Made by a program: the position numbers and the translations under genes. A stretch of DNA of 12,191 bases from an uncultured Chlorobiota bacterium (GTDB taxonomy: Bacteria > Bacteroidota > Kapaibacteriia > OLB7). Shown here piece by piece: positions 1-5,461 of this stretch; position 1 is the stretch's first letter, and each line of letters opens with the position of its first letter. The notes under the pieces were generated by a model. That model ran no database searches. It was not told the DNA's origin and was given only the letters and a program-made list of their open reading frames with translations. The DNA is taken from NCBI GenBank assembly GCA_946481475.1, contig CAMLOB010000058.1, forward strand, positions 1-12,191. The letters are read 5' to 3'.

Positions 1-212
1 GGTATGAATATAGTCGGAAGTCGGTTGTCGGGAGAGAGATAATTCAGGACATGTCCCAGTTCCTGCACTACATACCAGGCCAGAGGATGAGCCGTATCGA
101 TCCTAAATTTTACCCACCATTCCCTGTCGGTTCCGCCCGTGCCGACGGGACCATCAACGGCGGGAATACGCTGGAGGAAGGTCGTAAGTGGACTGAAAGA
201 TTCGTTGTTCAC
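1..212 (-). CDS. Partial hypothetical protein (N-terminal 70 residues), GTG start
   Basis: An open minus-strand frame enters the window from the left edge. Its first in-frame stop upstream is TGA at 225-227, and the only plausible start after that is GTG at 210-212, giving a protein that begins (M)NNESFSPLTTFLQRIPAVDG and continues with EWWVKFRIDTAHPLAWYVVQ and ELGHVLNYLSPDNRLPTIFIP-like text to the edge. The composition (Trp pairs, alternating hydrophobic residues, LxxIPAVDG opening) looks like real protein, whereas the competing plus-strand frame over the same bases is low-complexity. It lies 34 bases after the stop of the nuclease-fold gene on the same strand, so it is probably the third gene of that run. 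No Shine-Dalgarno is visible. I do not know a named family for it; from general memory it resembles small uncharacterised proteins found near toxin/immunity genes, which is weak evidence. The C-terminus is outside the window. Confidence 0.62.
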   Translation of the reverse strand, partial: MNNESFSPLTTFLQRIPAVDGPVGTGGTDREWWVKFRIDTAHPLAWYVVQELGHVLNYLSPDNRLPTIFI

Positions 213-246
213 GACGGCAATTGTTCATTGTGTGGAAGTCGGCACA

Positions 247-840
247 TTACGCACCCGCCCTTCTGACCGCCCCGGCAAGATTCTCATAATCGCTCTCTTC
301 GGCCCCCATGGATCGCAGTCCGTTCAGCCCAACACTCTTCTGCTCACCCAGAACCGCGTTCAGTCGTTCGGTGGAGAGGACGAAGAACTTCCACTGTGCG
401 ACGTTCAGAGGATCGACCGTTGCCTTCTCTTTGTGATCGAGCAGACAGAAGACGTAGACATCGGCCTGACGCTTCCGCTCGTCGGCGAACGTGCCGGCGG
501 CGGCATCCCATGCGGATGTGGGACGGGTGCCGAATCGGATTGTCGAGAGAGCGTTCTGATGCCAGCTCTGCAAGTAGGCCGCCGATTTCACCTCCACCCG
601 GATTCCCTCCCCGGTGATGACATCGAACGGATCCCACTCCACCCGAACCCGTTCGGCGGCATCGAGCGCACGGGCAACAAGATATTCGGCCAGGAGACCC
701 CGCATGGTGTTGCTCAGAAGATCGGAAGATGACCACTGCCGGAAGTCGAGGAGATCGAAGCCGAGCGACCGGCCGTTGTGGTGGAACGGTTCGGTGCCGG
801 ATTTGCGGTCGGGAATGACGGGACCAAGGGTCTGATTCAT
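247..840 (-). CDS. PD-(D/E)XK nuclease-fold hypothetical protein
   Basis: This 197-residue protein has the layout of a restriction-endonuclease-like core: a helix with Glu52 in RGLLAEYLVARAL, then WDPFDV with Asp70 and Asp73, then the strand-turn GIRVEVKSAAYLQSW in which Glu83 and Lys85 form the (D/E)xK pair. A later strand, QADVYVFCLL (about 125-134), and WKFFVLSTERL (150-160) fit the rest of the fold. The protein is about the size of a single catalytic domain, with no separate DNA-binding domain. It could cut or bind nucleic acid, but the substrate cannot be read from the sequence. The ATG at 838-840 has no clear ribosome site. It sits 30 bases after the Imm-5-like gene and 34 bases before the left-edge gene, all minus strand, suggesting co-transcription. 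Similar free-standing proteins occur in distant phyla (general knowledge), which would fit horizontal movement. The motif assignment is solid; the role is open. Confidence 0.85.
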   Translation of the reverse strand: MNQTLGPVIPDRKSGTEPFHHNGRSLGFDLLDFRQWSSSDLLSNTMRGLLAEYLVARALDAAERVRVEWDPFDVITGEGIRVEVKSAAYLQSWHQNALSTIRFGTRPTSAWDAAAGTFADERKRQADVYVFCLLDHKEKATVDPLNVAQWKFFVLSTERLNAVLGEQKSVGLNGLRSMGAEESDYENLAGAVRRAGA

Positions 841-870
841 GGTGCGGTCTGTTGAATGGAAAGATCAGGA

Positions 871-1332
871 TCATTTCTCCGGATACCGCAACACCTTCGC
901 AATCCCCGGCCGCTCCTCTCCGAGCCCCCGGACAAATTCCCGCAGATGCTCCGGCAGGCGAGCGTACTGCCACTCACGTTCCCCCGGAACTCCGGCGGCA
1001 TCGGCAGCCTTCGCGCCGTACCAGGCGGGACCGACCGCGTGGCTCGGGACGTGTGGCGTCGCCGCGGCCTGACCTGCGGCCCGGGCGGCGAACCGTGCGG
1101 CGCTCCCCTCTTCGGCTTCGCGGGCGGCGGCGTGGGCGTCAAGGGAACGTTTGCGAACGGCAGCCATGCCGAACTCGCCGGTCCGCACCCATCGGCGGCA
1201 GGATTCTATCGCGTCGTGCGGGCGACTGTCCTCCGGGTGTGCTTCCTCGAAAAAGTGAAGGACGTGGGCGGCGCAGTCGGCGGCCCAGACGGCGAGGGTT
1301 CGGTGGTCTTCTTCGGTGATCCGGTGATTCAT
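871..1332 (-). CDS. Imm-5-like (putative immunity) domain protein
   Basis: The product is a 153-residue, mostly helical, Ala- and His-rich protein. It opens with ITEEDHRTLAVWAADCAAHV, followed by a Trp/Arg helix (ESCRRWVRTGEF, 43-54), then long alanine-rich helices (AARFAARAAGQAAATPHVPS, about 78-97, and SHAVGPAWYGAKAADAAG). This pattern matches the Imm-5-like family, named for putative immunity proteins of polymorphic toxin systems; the family's biochemical role is not established. The ATG at 1330-1332 was chosen because homologous proteins usually begin just before the [IV]-x-EADHR-like segment; a GTG at 1342-1344 in the same frame, with AGG about five bases before it, would add four residues. 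It is the first gene of the tight minus-strand run with the nuclease-fold gene 30 bases downstream. No toxin gene is visible beside it, so it may be an orphan or may serve a different job. Confidence 0.75.
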   Translation of the reverse strand: MNHRITEEDHRTLAVWAADCAAHVLHFFEEAHPEDSRPHDAIESCRRWVRTGEFGMAAVRKRSLDAHAAAREAEEGSAARFAARAAGQAAATPHVPSHAVGPAWYGAKAADAAGVPGEREWQYARLPEHLREFVRGLGEERPGIAKVLRYPEK

Positions 1333-1377
1333 AGCGGCGTTCACATACCTGTCGAATCAGGAACTGCCCTGGTGATT

Positions 1378-1423
1378 CTTCGTGCTCTTGGTGTCCGCCG
1401 CGGCGGACACGAAGGGCACAAAG
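1378..1423. repeat. 46-base imperfect inverted repeat with a perfect 20-base core palindrome
   Basis: The core GTGTCCGCCGCGGCGGACAC (1391-1410) is a perfect palindrome. Its arms extend outwards to 1378 and 1423 with three mismatches in 23 positions. The arm text (CTTCGTGCTCTTGGTGTCC on one side, CTTTGTGCCCTTCGTGTCC on the other strand) belongs to a style of short dispersed non-coding repeat that I recall from many environmental genomes (ACGAAG/CACCAAG phrases). It lies between the Imm-5-like gene and the 3' end of the multicopper oxidase. It could be a non-autonomous repeat or a transcription-ending structure. Confidence 0.7.
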
Positions 1424-1448
1424 ATACCACCAAGGGGGGATTGATCCC

Positions 1449-1482
1449 GCAGACCCCGGCCCCTCGGAGGACCGGGGTCTGC
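1449..1482. terminator. Perfect 11-bp GC hairpin at the 3' end of the multicopper oxidase gene
   Basis: GCAGACCCCGG (1449-1459) and CCGGGGTCTGC (1472-1482) are exact reverse complements around a 12-base loop. The hairpin begins 14 bases after the multicopper oxidase stop codon, the usual place for a terminator. Read on the minus strand it is not followed by a T-run (the next bases are GGGATCAATCC), while on the plus strand a run of T lies about ten bases further on. It is therefore either an imperfect intrinsic terminator or an mRNA-end stabilising hairpin. Confidence 0.5.
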
Positions 1483-1496
1483 AACGGATCGGTTTT

Positions 1497-3368
1497 TTAA
1501 TTCCCCAGAATAACCTTGCCGGTACTCACCCCTTCGGCTGCGCGCCACTCCACGAGGTAGGCCCCGCCGGGGAGTCCGACGGTGCTGATCTCGAGATCAC
1601 CGTCGAACGCCGGGAGCAACTGATTGCTCATCCGGCGTCCCCCCACATCGAAGATGGCGAACGTGCCGGGATATGCCGAGCTTCCCCGCAGGATCAGTCT
1701 CCCCTCCGACGAAAGAAGAATCATCGCCGGACTGTCGCTCCCGGTCTCGGCAACCGATGTGCTGACGCACTCACCTTCGTCGGTTACCACAAACTGGTGC
1801 ATCATCCCGCCGCCGACCGAATCCTCGTGCGTGAGGATGTGGCAGTGGTACATGTAGCTGTTCATCGGCTCGATAGAACTCGGATAGTCATCGAACTGCC
1901 CCAGGAAACGCAACGTCCAGCCCGGATAGACGAGAACGTCATCTTTTGGACCGTTCATGCCCAGCGTTGCCAGATCGAGCTGCGCGCCGGTCGAATCGGT
2001 CACGTCCAGCACACGGAACTGGATCTTGTGGATGTGGAACGGATGGGCGATATCCGAGACGTTTCTGATCGCCCAGATCTCCTTCGTGTCCACGCAGACC
2101 GTGTCATTGATCATCATCATCTCGAACGTCGTGCTGTCGATGGTGAAGCCTTTCCCCGCTCCCATGTTGACCAGTCGCTTCAGCCGGTGACGCGCGATGT
2201 CGGACGTATCGGAAAGACCGGGGGACCAGGTGGTGGTGAAGGGGGTAAACGACGTAACCGGTGTGTAGCCGGGGAACTGGTCGTCCGAAACGATTCGCAA
2301 CTGGAGGAACGCGTTCCCCATCGTCGTATCCTGTCCCCCTCCGTTCGGCGCCTTCTGCGGACTTCCGATCACAAAATTCGGAATGGAATCCTTCAGGTTG
2401 CTGAGATAGACGATATCCCCCGGCTCGTAGCCGCTCAGATCGATCAGGATCTCATCCCGCTCTCCCGGACCGTTCAGTTGCGTGGTCATCGCCACCGGAT
2501 TGATCATATATCCGCCGTCGCTGGCGATCAGGTAGAACTCCTTCAGATTGGAAAACGGATCCTCGTATGAATCGGAGACTCCGAAGAAGATCCCCTTGCG
2601 GGTGGAACCGTTCAGGATGCGCAGACGGATCACGTGGGCCGGAACCTCGATGTAGGGATTGGTCACACCGTTGACCAGGTTGTAGGGTCGAACCCCCTTG
2701 ATCGAATCGATAATCATGCTGGTGGAAGGACTGGATGTGCCGGTAAAACCGACATCCCCCAGAATAACCGGTATATCATCCACACCGTATGTGTGGGGGA
2801 GAACGGTGCGGAGCGGATCATCCTCCCGCTCGACGATAATCATCCCCGACAGTCCCTTCTGCACCTGCTGCACCGTGCTGTTGTGGTAATGCGGATGGTA
2901 CCACATCGTGCTGGCGCTGTCGAGAACGGGAAAATTCACATTCCATGTTTCCCCCGGCGAGATCCCCTGGTGCGGACCTCCGTCCATCATCGACGGAACC
3001 TCGGCTCCGTGCCAGTGTGTGGTGGTCGGGGCACCGAGCAGGTTCTTGACGGTGATGACGGTGTTCTCGTAGGTGTGCCACTTGAGTGTGGGCCCCAGCA
3101 GCGTCATCGTGGAATCCCCCGCAATGTTGTAGGTATACGTGGTGATGCCGTTCGGTTGCTCCGCCCCTCCGTTCAACGAATCCGAGGGATTACCCGGATT
3201 GAACTTGTGGGCGGTCACCCGCATTTCCAGTTCGATGGTGCCGTCGGCGGCGTCGATCAGCGGGGGAATCGGAATTTTGTTGATGAACGTGGGCTGGGCA
3301 AGAATTTCGGTTGCACACAACAGCAGAAGTGTTGCCGGCACTGCGGGAAGCCAGGTAAAATGTTTCAT
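1497..3368 (-). CDS. Secreted multicopper oxidase with type IX sorting domain
   Basis: This cupredoxin-type oxidase (623 residues) uses copper to oxidise a substrate and reduce oxygen to water; the substrate is unknown. All four copper-site motifs are present: HWH (118-120), WYHPHYH (156-162), HPFHIH (442-447) and YHCHILTHED (about 507-516), so the T1 site and trinuclear cluster should be complete. The order and spacing fit three-domain enzymes such as CueO, CotA and bilirubin oxidase. The start at ATG 3366-3368 gives a signal peptide MKHFTWLPAVPATLLLLCA ending near LAQ; an ATG two codons earlier (3374) or the far one at 3422 are possible but put extra residues before the signal. Residues about 545-623 (FAIFDVGGRRM, LPGGAYLVEWR, KVILGN end) look like a Por/T9SS type A sorting domain, predicting export through the outer membrane. 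Unusually, the last motif reads HEDSVGGGMM, with Met eight residues after His514 instead of five. Confidence 0.93.
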   Translation of the reverse strand: MKHFTWLPAVPATLLLLCATEILAQPTFINKIPIPPLIDAADGTIELEMRVTAHKFNPGNPSDSLNGGAEQPNGITTYTYNIAGDSTMTLLGPTLKWHTYENTVITVKNLLGAPTTTHWHGAEVPSMMDGGPHQGISPGETWNVNFPVLDSASTMWYHPHYHNSTVQQVQKGLSGMIIVEREDDPLRTVLPHTYGVDDIPVILGDVGFTGTSSPSTSMIIDSIKGVRPYNLVNGVTNPYIEVPAHVIRLRILNGSTRKGIFFGVSDSYEDPFSNLKEFYLIASDGGYMINPVAMTTQLNGPGERDEILIDLSGYEPGDIVYLSNLKDSIPNFVIGSPQKAPNGGGQDTTMGNAFLQLRIVSDDQFPGYTPVTSFTPFTTTWSPGLSDTSDIARHRLKRLVNMGAGKGFTIDSTTFEMMMINDTVCVDTKEIWAIRNVSDIAHPFHIHKIQFRVLDVTDSTGAQLDLATLGMNGPKDDVLVYPGWTLRFLGQFDDYPSSIEPMNSYMYHCHILTHEDSVGGGMMHQFVVTDEGECVSTSVAETGSDSPAMILLSSEGRLILRGSSAYPGTFAIFDVGGRRMSNQLLPAFDGDLEISTVGLPGGAYLVEWRAAEGVSTGKVILGN

Positions 3369-3848
3369 AAGCATGAGATTGGTTGATGTTATCCCTTTGA
3401 CGGGCAGAAAGATCGTATGCATGTATTATATGGCAAGCCTTGACGAACGCCGGGCCGACCGGCAGACGGCACCGCCCCCTCGGCAACCGTCCCGACAGGA
3501 TCTGACGGACAAAGAAAGAGCCCCTCGGCCACGCGCAATGCTGCCGCGAACCGGAAACAGAGTGGTGTACGGTTGTCTGTGATGATCCGACGTTTGCTGA
3601 AATACCATGGACGGATTCCTCAGCAGACCTGATCGGGGGTCGACGGCCTGCGGAGTATGTCGGTTTCCGGAGAGACGCATCAGAGCGACCTGACCGGACT
3701 GATTCTACAGCCATTGCTTGAACGGCAAAATTACACGGGGTGAGAGGATAAATGCAAGGACCGCACCGGGAGATTTTCGTGCAGACGGAATATCCACCGA
3801 TGCCCGTGACCCGATTGTCCGACGGTCGCACTTCTCAGCACCGTCGTC
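3369..3848. other. 480-base intergenic region without a convincing gene
   Basis: This gap separates the multicopper oxidase start from the Cache-like lipoprotein stop. Frames open across it on both strands are Arg/Ser/Pro-rich and lack family features, so I treat them as shadows. A minus-strand TATAAT (3425-3430) about 50 bases before the oxidase start could be a promoter -10 box, but no good -35 or TAnnTTTG box accompanies it. No Shine-Dalgarno is visible before the oxidase ATG. A hairpin at the right end is listed separately. Confidence 0.5.
3821..3845. terminator. Possible 3' hairpin after the Cache-like lipoprotein gene
   Basis: GACGGT (3821-3826) pairs with ACCGTC (3840-3845); an inner GC/GC pair extends the stem to eight base pairs with one bulged base. 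It lies only three bases beyond the lipoprotein stop codon on the minus strand. No T-run follows, so it would be a weak or non-canonical terminator. Confidence 0.3.
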
Positions 3849-4400
3849 TCACTCGACCTCCTTCACTTCTCCCGACCCTTTTCCGGCCAGGTCCTCCGCG
3901 CTGATCCCGACCTGCACGATCCGCGGCTTGTCGACGCCGGAAACCCCGACGTACTTGAACACCCGGTTGTCGATCTCCCGCACCCGTGCCTTCTGGATCA
4001 CCACTTTCTCCTTCCCTTCAAGCAGAGGCCAGAAAGCGGAGGCCTGCGGTTCGGCGGCGGAATCCGGACTGAACGTGAAGTCGACCCCGGTGTTGGTCAG
4101 GTAGGCGTGGCCGAGCGAATCGGTGATCCAGAACTCGTCGATCGCCGAGTTGTCGGCAACTTCACGCAGGACCGCATCGATCTCGTCGGAACTCATACCG
4201 GCACGCTCGGCAGCGGCAACGAAGTGGGCCGCAAGCAACGCCTCCCCCACCATGTGCTGGGCGACGACATCTTCAATTTCGGCGTTGACTTCGGCTTTCA
4301 CCTCCGTCTCGACCTCGGCTTCCCACCCGCCGCAACCGGCGATCATCACGCCGAACATGCCTGCTGTCACAACTGCGCAAATCGTCCGAATCCTGTTCAT
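3849..4400 (-). CDS. Lipoprotein with Cache-like sensory domain
   Basis: The ATG at 4398-4400 is preceded by a strong AGGAGG seven bases upstream, which decides the start (183 residues) over the longer open frame to 4496. The N-terminus MNRIRTICAVVTAGMFGVMI ends in a lipobox I-A-G-C, with Cys23 as the predicted lipidated residue. A charged, Glu/Val-rich linker (WEAEVETEVKAEVNAEIEDVV) that may form a helix follows. Residues about 50-172 include a long helix (EALLAAHFVAAAERAG), then alternating strands with ITDSLGHAYLTN (92-103) and FKYVGVSGVDKPRIVQVGI (148-166), a pattern typical of extracytoplasmic Cache/PAS-like ligand-binding domains. There is no kinase, chemotaxis or cyclase output domain attached, so it would act as a free-standing binding protein in the periplasm or outer membrane. 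Its ligand is unknown. The membrane protein gene ends 92 bases upstream on the same strand; the gap contains TATCATTG, one mismatch from TAnnTTTG. Confidence 0.75.
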   Translation of the reverse strand: MNRIRTICAVVTAGMFGVMIAGCGGWEAEVETEVKAEVNAEIEDVVAQHMVGEALLAAHFVAAAERAGMSSDEIDAVLREVADNSAIDEFWITDSLGHAYLTNTGVDFTFSPDSAAEPQASAFWPLLEGKEKVVIQKARVREIDNRVFKYVGVSGVDKPRIVQVGISAEDLAGKGSGEVKEVE

Positions 4401-4492
4401 GGTCCTTCCTCCTGTGAAACGAGCCGCGTTGCGGCGTATGAATGGAACGGATCTGATAGACCGTGCCAATGATACAAAAATCGGTTGGGCCT

Positions 4493-5233
4493 TCACAGCC
4501 GACCTCCGGCACTCCGGTCAACATCCCGGGTTTCCACAGACCGGCTTTCTGCGGGTGAACGATCGGGAACCGAATCGGCGGCCGAATCGGCCGCCGTATT
4601 CCGGAACAAAACGGCCAGCAGACCGGCACCGACCGGCAGCAGCAGAGCGTAGCCGAAGACCGCAATGTTCTGCAGAAGCATTTCTCCGGAGGCCGGACCG
4701 ACGACGCCGACAACGCAGAAGATGCCGCCCCACAGCAGAACGAGGCGGGCAGCTCGCGCCCGGCTGCTTCCTGTCAGTGCCAGAGCGGCGGCGATCATGG
4801 CAAGTCCGATCAGAACATCCCACGCAAAGTACTCCGCCGCGAAGATCGGCGAAGGCCAGATCAACCGGTAGTCGGAGAGTTGACCGGCCCGCCACAACTG
4901 GCGCACCGCCGTAAGCTGAACGAAGTGGACGGTCATGGTAAGTCCCGCACCCAGCGTTCCCAGAGCAAACGCGATCCGCGCAAACACCCGGCGACCGGGG
5001 TTGACGAAGCGGAGAAGAGTGCTGACAAGACCCAGAAGAGCCAGGGCGGATATGATCGTGAGAACTTCCATCAGGGCGAGATACGGGTCGCCGATCGGCT
5101 CACCCGGCACGGCTTCGACGATCAGCCACGAGACGATCACGGCGACGTAGAGGAATCCGATCACAAGGGTAGCGATCGCGCTCGCAATGCCGATGCGCCG
5201 GGCGTTCGGGGACCAGTGTTGGCGGCTCGTCAT
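4493..5233 (-). CDS. Six-helix integral membrane protein of unknown function
   Basis: The 246-residue product has about six predicted membrane segments (near 14-38, 52-74, 84-109, 132-154, 162-180 and 186-209). A loop between helices 3 and 4 (LWRAGQLSDYRLIWPSPIFA) carries polar and Trp residues. A soluble C-terminal tail (211-246) is rich in Asp, Ser and Arg. No transporter or enzyme motif stands out and I do not recognise the family. The start at ATG 5231-5233 is preferred to the upstream in-frame start at 5299 because a TAtaTTTG promoter box lies at 5241-5248, between the two. That box ends only seven bases before the ATG and there is no Shine-Dalgarno, so the transcript may be leaderless or nearly so. 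It is transcribed divergently from the DUF4062-NACHT-TPR gene. Confidence 0.8.
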   Translation of the reverse strand: MTSRQHWSPNARRIGIASAIATLVIGFLYVAVIVSWLIVEAVPGEPIGDPYLALMEVLTIISALALLGLVSTLLRFVNPGRRVFARIAFALGTLGAGLTMTVHFVQLTAVRQLWRAGQLSDYRLIWPSPIFAAEYFAWDVLIGLAMIAAALALTGSSRARAARLVLLWGGIFCVVGVVGPASGEMLLQNIAVFGYALLLPVGAGLLAVLFRNTAADSAADSVPDRSPAESRSVETRDVDRSAGGRL

Positions 5234-5240
5234 GGTGCTG

Positions 5241-5248
5241 CAAATATA
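5241..5248 (-). promoter_or_regulatory. Bacteroidota-type -7 box (TATATTTG) for the membrane protein gene
   Basis: On the minus strand the bases read TATATTTG, an exact match to the TAnnTTTG element of Bacteroidota primary-sigma promoters. It ends seven bases before the ATG of the membrane protein. A matching TTTG at -33 is not obvious, which lowers confidence. Confidence 0.45.
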
Positions 5249-5393
5249 GTTCGATTGGTTGAACGGAGGAATGACGGCACCGGCGATTCTCCCCTTCAAG
5301 CGGGAATCCTCCGAGCGCGCAACTATCGACGGCTTCCGTCACCAGCGGTATGAAAGGATAAAAGGGCCGGATGGACGGGAAGGGAACCGACCG

Positions 5394-5401
5394 TATATTT
5401 G
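5394..5401 (+). promoter_or_regulatory. Bacteroidota-type -7 box (TATATTTG) for the DUF4062-NACHT-TPR gene
   Basis: The plus strand reads TATATTTG, again an exact TAnnTTTG match, 60 bases before the chosen ATG at 5462. It would give an untranslated leader of roughly 50-55 bases. It also argues against the longer open frame that begins inside the box at 5399. No clear -33 TTTG is present. Confidence 0.45.
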
Positions 5402-5461
5402 CTCTCCCCTCCCGGACGGATCACATCTCCGTCTGCCCGACAATCCGCAACCGAGACCGAT

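Noticed and set aside
51..266. 71-codon plus-strand ORF
   Set aside because: It covers the same bases as the better minus-strand partial frame (1-212) and has no family features.
139..732. 197-codon plus-strand ORF
   Set aside because: It is the antisense shadow of the PD-(D/E)XK gene; the minus-strand reading has a recognisable fold and this one has none.
1391..1410. Operator for the Imm-5-like run
   Set aside because: The palindrome lies close upstream of that gene, but its arms extend into dispersed-repeat text and no regulator gene is nearby, so an operator role is not supported.
1797..3386. Two long plus-strand ORFs (1797-2570 and 2634-3386)
   Set aside because: Both lie antisense to the multicopper oxidase, whose copper motifs confirm the minus-strand frame.
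3190..3831. 213-codon minus-strand ORF across the oxidase start
   Set aside because: It overlaps the confident oxidase signal peptide region in another frame and has no signal, motif or composition of a real protein.
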